Assembly: GCA_036381595.1 (NCBI GenBank) | Contig: DASVCN010000020.1 | Span: forward strand, 1 to 64,000 | Direction of reading: 5' to 3' | Source of the DNA: Trueperaceae bacterium | GTDB taxonomy: Bacteria > Deinococcota > Deinococci > Deinococcales > Trueperaceae | Length of the DNA: 64,000 nucleotides | Shown: positions 1 to 8,881 of the stretch, one piece after another | Layout of the letters: every line of letters starts with the position of its first letter | Numbering within the stretch: the first letter of the stretch is position 1 | Notes under the pieces: model-generated | What the model was told of the DNA's origin: nothing | Databases searched by the model: none | The model's input: the letters and a program-made list of their open reading frames with translations, nothing else | Translations under genes and position numbers: made by a program

Positions 1-120
1 GGCCACCGGCCGCGCCTCCTCCTTTCGCTGCCTCCTCGCTGCCTCCTCGCTACACCCACGCCGCCGGGATGAGGCGGGCCAGGGCACTGGCGCCGGGCCG
101 CGAACCGGCCAGGAGCCCGA

Positions 121-1611
121 TCAGCGGATGAGCGCCCGCTCCCCGCTGCCCGAGTAGTTGACGAACACGGTCTTCAGTTCGGTGAAGAAGTGCAGCCCCT
201 CCTCACCCATCTCCCTGGGCCCCACGCCCGTCGATTTGGCGCCGCCGAAGGGAAGTTGGGCTTCGCCTCCGATGGTGGGCTCGTTCACATGGACCATCCC
301 CACCTCGCTCTCCTCGATGAAACGCATGATCGAGCGGTTGTCCTGGCTGAAGATGGCGGCCGCCAGGCCGAACTCGACGGCGTTCGCCGCTGCTATCGCC
401 TCATCGAGGCCCGACACCTCGCTCACCACAAGCACCGGCCCGAATACCTCCTCGCGGAAGATCCTCATGTCCGGGGTGACGCCGTCGAACAGCGTCGGCT
501 CGACGAAGTAGCCGCCGCCCAAGTCGACAGCCTTGCCACCGTAGACGAGCCGGGCCCCCTCCGACCGGGCGATCTCGATGTACTGAAGGTCGGTCTCGAA
601 CTGCTTACGATCGACCGCCGGCGCCAGGTCGCTCGCCTCGTCGAGGCCTGGACCCAGTGTCAACGCCTTCGCTTTGGCCACGAGCCGCTCGAGCAGTTCA
701 TTCTTGACGTCGCGCTCCACGACGAGCCTCGAAGTGGCCGTACACCTCTGCCCGGTCGCCCCGAAGGCTCCGCCTACGATCGCTGTCGCCGCAGCGTCGA
801 GGTCGGCGTCGTTCATGACGACGACCGCGTTCTTGCCGCCCATCTCGCAGGTGACCCTGGCGCCCCGCTGCGAGGCGCGGGTGTTGACGCCCATCCCGAC
901 GCTGTTCGAACCGGTGAACGAAACCGCTGCTATCCGCGGGTCATCCACGATCGTGTTGCCCACCTCGGAGCCCGAGCCTACGACCATGTTGGCGACGCCG
1001 GCCGGGAGACCGGCCTCCTCGAGTATCTCCATGAGGATGGCCGCGGTACCGGGCGTGAGACTGGCGGGCTTGAACACGACCGCGTTGCCGGCGACGAGGG
1101 CGGGGGCGGCCTTCCAGACGGGGATGGCCCAGGGGAAGTTCCAGGGGGTGATGAGCCCCACCACCCCCAACGGCCGCCTGAGGGTGTAGGTGTGGGTATC
1201 GCGCGACTCGCTGGGCAGCGTCTTTCCTGAGATGCGGAAGCCGGCTCCGGCATAGTACTCGAGCAAAGCGACGCCCTTCATCACCTCGCCCCGCGACTCG
1301 CGGATGATCTTCCCTTCTTCGAGGCTCATCGTCCGGGCGATCTCCTCGAGTCGCCTCCTGGCGATGTCGGCTGCGCGCCATAGCACCCGCCCGCGCTCGG
1401 GGGCAGGGGTGTCACGCCACTCGGGCCAGGCGGCCTGAGCGACCTCGATCGCCCGCAGCGTGTCTTCCCGCCCTGCGGCCGGGAACTCTGCCAGCACCTC
1501 GTCGGGTTTCGCCGGATTGACGACCCTTATGAGCTTCTCCGTCTTGGGCTCGAACCACTCGCCGGCCACGTATGAACCTGCCCGAATCGCTTCTCTGGAC
1601 TGGATCGCCAC
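121..1611 (-). CDS. Aldehyde dehydrogenase, 2,5-dioxovalerate/semialdehyde type
   Basis: NAD(P)-dependent aldehyde dehydrogenase of 496 residues, a normal length for the family. Seen: the oxyanion Asn in TPWNFPW (N158), the general base Glu in CEMGGK (E256) and the nucleophile in GQRCTATSR (C290). The GTG start is preceded by GAGGAGGG. The GKNAVVV, GQRCTATSR and GGEAQLPFGG segments resemble alpha-ketoglutaric-semialdehyde dehydrogenases, but substrate assignment within this superfamily from sequence alone is weak. It is transcribed away from the pyrimidine-degradation operon starting at 1889. Malonate semialdehyde made by the aminotransferase at 11417 is therefore an alternative substrate. 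That link rests only on position. Confidence 0.88.
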   Translation of the reverse strand: MAIQSREAIRAGSYVAGEWFEPKTEKLIRVVNPAKPDEVLAEFPAAGREDTLRAIEVAQAAWPEWRDTPAPERGRVLWRAADIARRRLEEIARTMSLEEGKIIRESRGEVMKGVALLEYYAGAGFRISGKTLPSESRDTHTYTLRRPLGVVGLITPWNFPWAIPVWKAAPALVAGNAVVFKPASLTPGTAAILMEILEEAGLPAGVANMVVGSGSEVGNTIVDDPRIAAVSFTGSNSVGMGVNTRASQRGARVTCEMGGKNAVVVMNDADLDAAATAIVGGAFGATGQRCTATSRLVVERDVKNELLERLVAKAKALTLGPGLDEASDLAPAVDRKQFETDLQYIEIARSEGARLVYGGKAVDLGGGYFVEPTLFDGVTPDMRIFREEVFGPVLVVSEVSGLDEAIAAANAVEFGLAAAIFSQDNRSIMRFIEESEVGMVHVNEPTIGGEAQLPFGGAKSTGVGPREMGEEGLHFFTELKTVFVNYSGSGERALIR

Positions 1612-1716
1612 GACACCCTCCTCGCGCGCTAGCGGCTTCTAGGGACCTCGCCAGTCTACTTTCGGGCGCAGGCGTTGCCAACACCGCAGGTGGCTCTCGC
1701 GGCGGTCCAGGGCTCC

Positions 1717-1746
1717 TTTACAACCTTTCGAACAGGCACGTATGAT
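1717..1746 (+). promoter_or_regulatory. Sigma-70-like promoter of the preT operon
   Basis: TTTACA (1717-1722), an 18-nt spacer and TATGAT (1741-1746) lie in an otherwise GC-rich gap upstream of preT. Transcription would start near 1753, giving a leader of about 170 nt that includes the short ORF at 1889. Assigned by eye from the consensus only. Confidence 0.55.
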
Positions 1747-1888
1747 GACCGATAACTTGAACTATTTCACCTTCTGGAGGCGATAAAGCGCCCGGCTTCA
1801 GGAAGGTCGACCCGTACAGGTCGAGTAGGACCGGGACATGCGAAGCGCCTGCTACCCAGGGCTACCTGTAGCTGAGGAGGAGCAAACT

Positions 1889-1924
1889 ATGGCAATGGTC
1901 GTGAATGTCGTGGTGGCCCGGTGA
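1889..1924 (+). CDS. Short coupled leader ORF upstream of preT (11 codons)
   Basis: ATG at 1889 opens an 11-residue ORF, MAMVVNVVVAR, whose TGA overlaps the GTG start of preT in a GTGA junction at 1921-1924. A strong Shine-Dalgarno (GAGGAGG, 1874-1880) lies 8 nt upstream of this ATG, while preT itself has no comparable site within its own spacing. This suggests preT is translated by coupling to the leader. The peptide has no recognisable family and is dominated by Val. Only translation data can show it is made. Confidence 0.5.
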   Translation: MAMVVNVVVAR

Positions 1925-3309
1925 GCATGCAGGAAGTCGTGCTGGAAGGAACGCCGCTCGAACTCGAGGAGTTGCGGGAGCGCTTCACCGAGCTCAAGCC
2001 TCCCATGACGGCCCGCGAGGCGCGCATCGAGGCCAACCGCTGCCTCTACTGTTACGACGCTCCCTGCATCGAAGCCTGCCCCACCGACATCGACATCCCC
2101 ACCTTCATCAGGAAGATCTCGACCGAAAACGTCACGGGCGCCGCGGTTACGATCCTCGAGGCGAATCTGATGGGCGCGACCTGCGCGCGCGTCTGCCCCG
2201 TCGAGGAGCTGTGTGAGGGCGCCTGCGTGATGGGCGCCCACCACAAGCCGATAGAGATAGGTCGACTGCAGCGCTACGCCACCGACCACCTCTACGAACG
2301 GGACATCATTCCGTTCCAGCCGGCGCCCTCGAACGGCCGCAGGGTCGCCGTGGTGGGCGCCGGTCCGGCCGGTCTCACCTGCGCCGGCGAACTGGCCAAA
2401 CTGGGCTACGGCGTCACCATCTTCGAGAAGAACGAACTTCCCGGCGGGCTCTCCACCTACGGCATCGTGGTGATGCGCGAGCCGATCAGAGTGGCTCTGG
2501 AGGAGGTCGAGTTCGTCCGCAAGCTCGGTGTCGAGATACGCACCGGGGTCGAGATAGGCAGGGACGTCAGCGCGCAGCAGCTGTGTGAGGACTTCGACGC
2601 CGTCTTCATCGCAGCCGGGATGGGTAAGGTCCCCGAGATGGGGATCCCGGGCGAGGAGCTGGAGGGTGTCTTCGAAGCCCTCTCCTTCATCGCCGAAACG
2701 AAACTGGCCGAGATGGAGGGGCTGGAGCGACTCTCTCGACTTCCGGTCGGCAGGAACGTCGCCGTGATCGGGGCAGGTAACACCGCCATCGACGCCGCCA
2801 CGATCGCCAAGCGCCTGGGGGCTCAGCGGGTGACGATCGTCTACCGCCGAGGCGAGAAGGAGATGCCGGCCTACGACTTCGAGTACGAGTTCATCAAGAA
2901 CGAAGGGGTCGAGTTCCGCTTCCTCAGCCAGCCGGTGAGGGTGCTCGGCGAGGGTGGACACGTCGTCGGCCTCGAGTGCCTCGAGATGCAGCTCTCGGCC
3001 CCGGGCCCGGACGGCCGCCGCCAGGTGGTGCCGGTTGCCGGCAGCGAGTTCGTGATCGAATGCGACCAGGTGATCAAGGCGATCGGCCAGGAGAAGCCGG
3101 CGGCGCTCATCGAAGCGTTCGGGATCGAGTCCGAACGAGGCTACCTGCAGGTGGACGACGGGCAGAGGACGAGCGATCCGAAGGTGTTCGCGGGAGGCGA
3201 CGCGGCCCGGGCCAAGGGTGAGGCGATGACCGTCACCGCCGCCCGGGACGGGAAGTCGGCAGCCAAGCGGATCCACGAATGGCTGGAGTCCGAGGGGGCG
3301 CGGCCGTGA
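1921..3309 (+). CDS. preT: NAD-dependent dihydropyrimidine dehydrogenase subunit PreT
   Basis: Flavin/iron-sulfur electron-input subunit of two-component dihydropyrimidine dehydrogenase, which passes NAD(P)H electrons to PreA for reduction of uracil or thymine in the cytoplasm. Seen in 462 residues: two N-terminal Cys clusters (C41, C44, C49, C53 and C88, C92, C98, C102) for 4Fe-4S centres, an FAD-binding GAGPAG (146-151) and a nucleotide-binding GAGNTA (284-289), as in the small-subunit glutamate synthase/DPD N-terminal family. The GTG start is coupled to the leader ORF. preA follows 30 nt later. The order preT-preA-hydantoinase matches known pyrimidine catabolic operons. Confidence 0.93.
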   Translation: MSMQEVVLEGTPLELEELRERFTELKPPMTAREARIEANRCLYCYDAPCIEACPTDIDIPTFIRKISTENVTGAAVTILEANLMGATCARVCPVEELCEGACVMGAHHKPIEIGRLQRYATDHLYERDIIPFQPAPSNGRRVAVVGAGPAGLTCAGELAKLGYGVTIFEKNELPGGLSTYGIVVMREPIRVALEEVEFVRKLGVEIRTGVEIGRDVSAQQLCEDFDAVFIAAGMGKVPEMGIPGEELEGVFEALSFIAETKLAEMEGLERLSRLPVGRNVAVIGAGNTAIDAATIAKRLGAQRVTIVYRRGEKEMPAYDFEYEFIKNEGVEFRFLSQPVRVLGEGGHVVGLECLEMQLSAPGPDGRRQVVPVAGSEFVIECDQVIKAIGQEKPAALIEAFGIESERGYLQVDDGQRTSDPKVFAGGDAARAKGEAMTVTAARDGKSAAKRIHEWLESEGARP

Positions 3310-3339
3310 TCACGTTCGCTGCCGACAGGAAGGTGCCGA

Positions 3340-4695
3340 ATGGCTGATCTCAGTATCGACTTCGCGGGGGTGAAGAGCCCGAACCCGTTCTGGCTCGCCT
3401 CCGCGCCCCCCACGAACAGCGCCTATCAGATCAACAAGGCGTTCGAGCAGGGTTGGGGCGGGGCCGTCTGGAAGACCATCGGGGCTCCGGTCCTCAACGT
3501 CTCCAGCCGCTACGGCGGCTTCGACTTCGGCGACAACAGGCTGGTTGCCATAAACAACATCGAGCTGATCTCCGACCGGCCGCTCGAGGTGAACCTCCGC
3601 GAGATCGCCGAGGTCAAGCGGCTCTGGCCCGACCGGGCGGTGGTCGTCTCGGCCATGGTGGAGTCGAAGCCCGAGGCGTGGCACGACATCGTCCGCCGCA
3701 TCGAAGATACCGGCGCCGACGCGATCGAACTCAACTACGGTTGTCCTCACGGGATGAGCGAACGGGGGATGGGCTCGGCGGTGGGCCAGGTTCCGGAGTA
3801 CTGCTCGATGATCACCTCCTGGGTGACCGAGGTCTCCAGTCTCCCGGTGATCGTCAAGCTCACCCCCAACGTGGCCAACATCGTGCCGCCGGCGAGGGCG
3901 GCGGTTGCGGGTAACGCCGACGCCATCAGCCTCATCAACACCATCAACTCGATAGTGGGCGTGGACCTCGACAACTTCCAGATCCAGCCGAACGTGGGCG
4001 GAAAGGGCTCTCACGGGGGCTACGCAGGTCCGGCCGTCAAGCCGATCGCCCTGAACATGCTCTCGGCCGTGGCTTCCGACGAGGAGGTGCGACGGGCGGG
4101 CCTGCCGGTATCGGGCATGGGCGGCATCCAGACCTGGCGTGACGCCGCCGAGTTCCTCCTGCTGGGCGCCACCAGCCTGCAGGTCTGCACCGCCGTGATG
4201 CACTACGGATTCCGGATCATCGAGGACCTCACCGACGGCCTCTCCAACTGGCTCGACGAGAAGGGGATCGCGAGAGTAACAGACGTGATCGGCGCCTCGA
4301 TCGCTCGCATCTCCGACTTCGGCGATCTGGACCTTGCCTACAAGACGGTCGCCCGTATCGATCCCGACCTCTGCATCAGCTGCAACCTCTGCTACATCGC
4401 CTGCGACGAGGGCGCGCACCAGAGCATCGACCTGCTCGTCGACGGCGTGCGGGTCGAACCGCACGAGTACAACGGCAACGGCCACCGGCGTCCGGTGGTG
4501 GCCGAGGACCGCTGCGTAGGCTGCAACCTGTGCTCGCTCGTTTGCCCGGTGGAGGAGTGCATCACGATGGTCGAAGTTCCCTCCGGCCGAGAGAGCGTCA
4601 CCTGGAAGGAACTGAGCCGGCGCCAGCCGGAGGTGACCGAGGATTGGCAGGCGATGCAGGAGTATCGCAATCGGGTCGGGATCGACATCCACTGA
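3340..4695 (+). CDS. preA: NAD-dependent dihydropyrimidine dehydrogenase subunit PreA
   Basis: FMN-containing catalytic subunit (451 residues) reducing uracil/thymine to the 5,6-dihydro form with PreT. A DHODH-like TIM barrel occupies about residues 1-300. The C-terminus has a ferredoxin-like pair of Cys clusters, CISCNLCYIAC and CVGCNLCSLVCP. The substrate loop is present (NYGCPHGMSERGMG, 132-145). In mammalian DPD the following GLACGQ supplies the catalytic Cys; here it reads GSAVGQ, so V148 occupies that place. Other bacterial PreA-like proteins may share this, so function as a dihydropyrimidine dehydrogenase is still likely but not proven by the motif. Confidence 0.92.
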   Translation: MADLSIDFAGVKSPNPFWLASAPPTNSAYQINKAFEQGWGGAVWKTIGAPVLNVSSRYGGFDFGDNRLVAINNIELISDRPLEVNLREIAEVKRLWPDRAVVVSAMVESKPEAWHDIVRRIEDTGADAIELNYGCPHGMSERGMGSAVGQVPEYCSMITSWVTEVSSLPVIVKLTPNVANIVPPARAAVAGNADAISLINTINSIVGVDLDNFQIQPNVGGKGSHGGYAGPAVKPIALNMLSAVASDEEVRRAGLPVSGMGGIQTWRDAAEFLLLGATSLQVCTAVMHYGFRIIEDLTDGLSNWLDEKGIARVTDVIGASIARISDFGDLDLAYKTVARIDPDLCISCNLCYIACDEGAHQSIDLLVDGVRVEPHEYNGNGHRRPVVAEDRCVGCNLCSLVCPVEECITMVEVPSGRESVTWKELSRRQPEVTEDWQAMQEYRNRVGIDIH

Positions 4696-4736
4696 CCGGT
4701 GCCAACGAAGCCCTACGCGTCCCGGAGGTAAGAGGA

Positions 4737-6116
4737 ATGCCCCTACTCGTCAAGAACGGTGAGATCGTCACCGCCGACTCCCGCTACTTCGCCGACATCT
4801 ACTGTGAAGGCGACACCATCACCCGCATCGGCAAGGACCTCGAGGCGCCGGCCGGCAGCGAGGTCGTCGACGCCAGCGGGAAGTACGTCTTCCCCGGCTT
4901 CATCGATCCGCACGTGCACGTCTACCTGCCGTTCATGGGCACCGAGACGAAGGACAACCACACCACCGCCAGCCAGGCGGCGCTGGTGGGGGGCACCACC
5001 AGCATCATCGAGATGGCGGCACCGGGACCGGACATCCCGGCCACCGAGGGGTACGCGCTCTGGAAGGGGAAAGCCGACGGCAACAGCGCCTGCGATTACA
5101 CCTTCCACATGGGCGTCACTCACTTCGACGACAGCACTCCCGACCAGCTTCGTGAGGTCGTCGAGGACGGCATCACCTCGTTCAAGGTGTTCCTCGCCTA
5201 CAAGGGCGCGCTCGACGTCGACGACGATGCCCTCTTCCGCACCCTCACCCTGGCGCGCGAGTTGGGCGTGACTGTCACCGCCCACTGCGAGAACGCCGAA
5301 CTCGTCTATCGCCGCCAGCAGATGCTCCTGGCGCAGGGGAACGTGGGCCCGGGCTTCCACGAGAAGAGCCGTCCGGCCCGGGTCGAGGCCGAGGGAACCA
5401 ACCACTTCGCCACCTTCCTGGAGATGACCGGCGCCAAGGGCTACGTCGTGCACCTCAGCTGCCTTCCCGCCCTGGAGGCGGCCATCGACGCCAAGCAGCG
5501 GGGAGTGGACATCACCGTCGAGGCGGTGATCCCCCACCTGATCCTCGACTACACCTACGCCGAGCGGCCCGACTTCGAGGGCGCAAAGTTCGTGATGTCG
5601 CCACCGCTGCGCACTCCCCGAGACCGGGAGGCGCTCTGGCGGGCACTCGAGCAGGGGATCGTCGACACCGTGGGGACCGATCACGCCCCGTTCGACTTCG
5701 AGGGACAGAAGGACATGGGCAAGGCCGACTTCACGAAGATCCCCAACGGCATCCCTGCGATCGAGGACCGTGTCAACATGCTCTACACCTACGGCGTCAG
5801 CCGCGGCAACCTGGACATCCACCGCTTCGTCGACGCCGCCTCGACCCGCGTCGCCAGAATCTTCGGTCTCACCCAGAAAGGTCAGATCGCTGTCGGCAAG
5901 GACGCCGACCTCGTCGTCTACGACCCCAAATACCGGGGCACTCTGAGCGACCGGCCGGAGTACATGAACGTCGATTACCGCGGTTTCGGCGGTTTCGAGA
6001 TCGACGGTCGGCCCTCGGTGGTGACGGTCCGCGGTCAGGTAGCCGTACGTGACGGGGAGTTCGTGGGCGACACGAGCCGCGGCAAGCTCATCCGGCGCGA
6101 GCCGGTGAAGGGCTAG
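4737..6116 (+). CDS. Dihydropyrimidinase / D-hydantoinase
   Basis: Zinc amidohydrolase opening dihydropyrimidine or hydantoin rings to N-carbamoyl amino acids, the second step after PreTA. The ATG at 4737 (459 residues, typical length) is preceded by GGAGGTAAGAGG; the frame is open further upstream but that part lies inside preA. Seen metal ligands: DPHVH (H59, H61), the carboxylated Lys in TSFKVF (K150), HCEN (H183), HLSC (H239) and GTDHAPF (D315). It lies 41 nt after preA. The sequence alone does not tell whether uracil-derived dihydropyrimidines or hydantoins are the main substrate. Confidence 0.93.
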   Translation: MPLLVKNGEIVTADSRYFADIYCEGDTITRIGKDLEAPAGSEVVDASGKYVFPGFIDPHVHVYLPFMGTETKDNHTTASQAALVGGTTSIIEMAAPGPDIPATEGYALWKGKADGNSACDYTFHMGVTHFDDSTPDQLREVVEDGITSFKVFLAYKGALDVDDDALFRTLTLARELGVTVTAHCENAELVYRRQQMLLAQGNVGPGFHEKSRPARVEAEGTNHFATFLEMTGAKGYVVHLSCLPALEAAIDAKQRGVDITVEAVIPHLILDYTYAERPDFEGAKFVMSPPLRTPRDREALWRALEQGIVDTVGTDHAPFDFEGQKDMGKADFTKIPNGIPAIEDRVNMLYTYGVSRGNLDIHRFVDAASTRVARIFGLTQKGQIAVGKDADLVVYDPKYRGTLSDRPEYMNVDYRGFGGFEIDGRPSVVTVRGQVAVRDGEFVGDTSRGKLIRREPVKG

Positions 6117-6201
6117 GGGTCGAGGTTCGGCTTCGCGGTCGGCAGGGAACGATGGAGGGCGCGAGCAGGAGTGCGAGCGGAGTTCGGGAAGTGACCGCTT
6201 G

Positions 6202-7011
6202 ATGGTCCAGCCCCGGGACCAGCAGGCGTCCAGAGAGCCCTTGGCGGAGCCTGTCATCGCCATCGACGACCTGTCGATGATCTACCGCGGCCGAGGAACC
6301 GAGACGGTCGCCCTGCAGAACGCCAGCCTCGAGGTGAGCGAAGGCGAGTTCGTGAGCCTCATCGGCCCCTCCGGGTGCGGGAAGACCACCCTGCTCAGGA
6401 TCATCGCCGACCTGGTCCAACCGACCGGCGGTGAGATAACCGTCGCCGGCAAGAGCCCCAGGCAGGCAAGACTCGACCGCGAGTACGGCTACGTCTTCCA
6501 GGCCCCGGTTCTCTACGACTGGCGCAGCGTCCTGAAGAACGTCACCCTGCCGCTCGAGATAATGGGCTTCGACCGCGCGGAGCGGCGCCTGCGGGCGCTG
6601 GAACTGCTGACGATGGTGGGGTTGCGCGAGTTCGAGTCGAACTACCCGTGGCAACTCTCCGGCGGCATGCAGCAACGGGTCAGCATCGCCCGGGCCCTCG
6701 CCTTCGACCCGAAGCTGCTGCTCATGGACGAACCGTTCGGCGCCCTCGACGAGATCACCCGCGAGGCGATGAACAACGAGCTGCTGAGGATCTGGCAGGA
6801 GACCGGCAAGACCGTCATCTTCGTCACCCACTCGATAGCCGAGGCCGTCTTCCTGTCTAGCCGCGTGGTCGTGATGACCGCCCGGCCGGGGAAGATCGAG
6901 CGGGTAATCGAAGTCGATCTCCCCTACCCGCGCAAAGAGGAGTCGCGGGAGTCGAACCGCTTCTTCGAACTGACCACCGGGGTGCGTGAGGCGCTGCGGG
7001 GCGTGCAGTGA
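6202..7011 (+). CDS. ABC transporter ATPase, NitT/TauT family
   Basis: Cytoplasmic ATPase driving the importer encoded by the next three genes. Seen: Walker A GPSGCGKTT, signature LSGGMQQR, Walker B LLLMDEPFGALDE and the switch His in VTHSIAEA, in 269 residues, normal for SsuB/TauB-like subunits. ATG 6202 is preferred over the immediately preceding TTG at 6199. The position between the hydantoinase and the transaminase suggests uptake of a pyrimidine, hydantoin or related N-heterocycle. That is inference. Confidence 0.92.
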   Translation: MVQPRDQQASREPLAEPVIAIDDLSMIYRGRGTETVALQNASLEVSEGEFVSLIGPSGCGKTTLLRIIADLVQPTGGEITVAGKSPRQARLDREYGYVFQAPVLYDWRSVLKNVTLPLEIMGFDRAERRLRALELLTMVGLREFESNYPWQLSGGMQQRVSIARALAFDPKLLLMDEPFGALDEITREAMNNELLRIWQETGKTVIFVTHSIAEAVFLSSRVVVMTARPGKIERVIEVDLPYPRKEESRESNRFFELTTGVREALRGVQ

Positions 7012-7027
7012 AGGTGAGCACCCTGCC

Positions 7028-8881
7028 ATGAACGGCGTTCGGCGCCACCTGCCGGTGATCCTCGTGCTGCTGGCGTTGGTGCTGCTGGGCTACCCCCTGG
7101 CGCTCCTCTTCGGCTTGCCGCTCGCACTGCGCGACATGAACGACCTGCGCAAGTGGGAGCACGCGACGATCAGCGCCCGCCCGCTCGCCCGCCTCGACGA
7201 TGACCTGCTGCTCGAGTTCCCGGACGCCACTGAGGGCGGACTTCTGGTGAGGGACGACGTCCCGCTCGACTGGGAGTACGCGGTCACCGAGGATGGGGTG
7301 CGGCTGGCCGAGGAACCTTCCACGGCGCTGGTGAGCTGGGCCGGGCAGCTCGAACCGCAGGGCGGCGGCGTCTTCAGGCTACCCGAGTCCGTGGACGCGA
7401 GCGATCCCACCCTGGCCATCTACGCCGGCACCGTGCTTCTTACGGGCGGAACGGTCAAGGCGCGCGAAGTGCCCGAAGGGGTGCGCGAGACGTTCAGCTT
7501 CCCTGACGCGCAGGGGCCGGTGATCGTCGACGGCGACGTGCTCGAGGAGGGCGAGGATTACGAAGACCTGGGGGAGCGGGTGCGCTTGTCGGGGGCACCG
7601 TCGTTCGGCAGCGACGTCCGCCGGGTGAGAGCGGATTACGGAGTGGTGGATGCCGAGGAGGGCCTGATCGTCCTCAGCGAACCGACGGCCGCACCGCTGC
7701 GGGTGGCATCGAGCGTCGTGCGCCTGGCGGAGGTGCTGGAGAAGGTGGACGATCCCGAGGGCCGGCGCTACCGCTTCGCCAGCGGACGGGTGGTGGAGAC
7801 CGACCGGGATCGCCGCGTCTTCGTAGGCAACGAACTCCTCTCCGATACCGACGAGCGGCCCGAGGAGCGCGTCGACGGGGTGAGACGGACCTTCACCTTC
7901 GAGAGCCCTCTGGGCATAGTCACCGTCGACGGCCGCCGCCAGGCCGAAGGTGAGGACTACGAGCGGGACGGCAACACCATCACCTTCACCGAAGCACCCC
8001 CGCGGAACGCCCGCCTGCGGCAATATCCCAACTATTTCCTTGCCGACCCTCGCAGGGGTGAGATCGAACTGGCCATCGCTCCCCGGACCGGGGAGACGGT
8101 GTGGACCAGTCGCTACCAGGTCTACGCGCGTCCCTCATGCGGAACCACGGTCATAGAGTGCTTCTTCGCCCTGCCGCAGCACCCGGTGCCGTTCCCCCAC
8201 TGGATCGTCCAGAACGTGGGCCCGTTCTTCTCCCAGTACCCCCTTGCCGACGAACGCAACGTGGTTCGAGCAACGCTCTACACGACTCTGGGCACCATCG
8301 CCGCGCTTCTGCTCGGGAGCGCCGTGGGGATCGTCCTGGCGGTGCTGTTCGTGCTGCTCAGGCCGCTCGAGCAGGCGCTGCTGCCGTGGGTGGTCGCGTC
8401 GCAGACGATCCCGATCATCGCCCTCGTGCCGGTGCTGCTGCTGATCCTCGGCAACTTCGGGATAACCATCCAGACGAGCCTCCTGCCCACGGCCATCATC
8501 GGGGCCTACATCGCGTTCTTCCCCATGGTGGTGGGGACCGTCAAGGGACTCCGCTCGGTCGACCCGCTGGCGCTCGACCTGATGCGCTCCTACGCCGCGA
8601 CACCGCTCCAGGTGTTCGCCAAGGTGCGCTTCCCCGCGGCGGTTCCGTTCTTCTTCACCAGCCTCAAGCTGGCAACCGCGGCCGCCCTCGTGGGGGCGCT
8701 CGTCGCCGAGACGGAGTCGAACAACCGCCGCGGACTCGGCTTCCAGATCCTCGGCCAGGTGCAGTCGGGGGACGTTGCCGACGTATGGATCCTGCTCATA
8801 GTCTCGGCGTTGCTGGGCGTGGGCCTGGTCGCGCTGGTCAGCGGCCTGCAGCGGATCCTCGCACCCTGGGAGCGCTCGTGA
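7028..8881 (+). CDS. ABC permease with large repeat-containing extracytoplasmic insertion
   Basis: 617 residues, more than twice the usual 250-280 of NitT/TauT permeases. One membrane segment (about 9-34) is followed by roughly 370 soluble residues, then the standard permease core (about 412-612) with the ATPase-contacting EAA-type loop at SYAATPLQVFAKVRFPAA (521-538). The soluble part contains three related units near residues 59-106, 151-204 and 284-337. The last two share GVRxTFxF, then VDG, GEDYE, and an xAP turn. Such units look like short beta-sandwich repeats seen in phage and adhesin proteins. Start ATG 7028 follows the ATPase by 16 nt. The insertion should lie outside the membrane, possibly docking the binding protein or capturing substrate; this is inference. 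Confidence 0.85.
   Translation: MNGVRRHLPVILVLLALVLLGYPLALLFGLPLALRDMNDLRKWEHATISARPLARLDDDLLLEFPDATEGGLLVRDDVPLDWEYAVTEDGVRLAEEPSTALVSWAGQLEPQGGGVFRLPESVDASDPTLAIYAGTVLLTGGTVKAREVPEGVRETFSFPDAQGPVIVDGDVLEEGEDYEDLGERVRLSGAPSFGSDVRRVRADYGVVDAEEGLIVLSEPTAAPLRVASSVVRLAEVLEKVDDPEGRRYRFASGRVVETDRDRRVFVGNELLSDTDERPEERVDGVRRTFTFESPLGIVTVDGRRQAEGEDYERDGNTITFTEAPPRNARLRQYPNYFLADPRRGEIELAIAPRTGETVWTSRYQVYARPSCGTTVIECFFALPQHPVPFPHWIVQNVGPFFSQYPLADERNVVRATLYTTLGTIAALLLGSAVGIVLAVLFVLLRPLEQALLPWVVASQTIPIIALVPVLLLILGNFGITIQTSLLPTAIIGAYIAFFPMVVGTVKGLRSVDPLALDLMRSYAATPLQVFAKVRFPAAVPFFFTSLKLATAAALVGALVAETESNNRRGLGFQILGQVQSGDVADVWILLIVSALLGVGLVALVSGLQRILAPWERS

Noticed and set aside
1-120. Gene at the left edge
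   Set aside because: No coding-like frame or motif in the first 120 bases. Only an 11-bp direct repeat (CGCTGCCTCCT twice) is visible.
190-1230. Long open frame on the + strand across the aldehyde dehydrogenase
   Set aside because: GC-rich antisense shadow: no family motif, Arg/His/Gly-rich composition, no ribosome-binding site. Similar long shadows at 1852-3276, 3310-4692, 4743-6263 and 14550-15641 were rejected for the same reason.
1745-1786. Possible leader peptide MTDNLNYFTFWRR
   Set aside because: Its ATG overlaps the -10 TATGAT, so transcription from that promoter would start after it; no ribosome-binding site.
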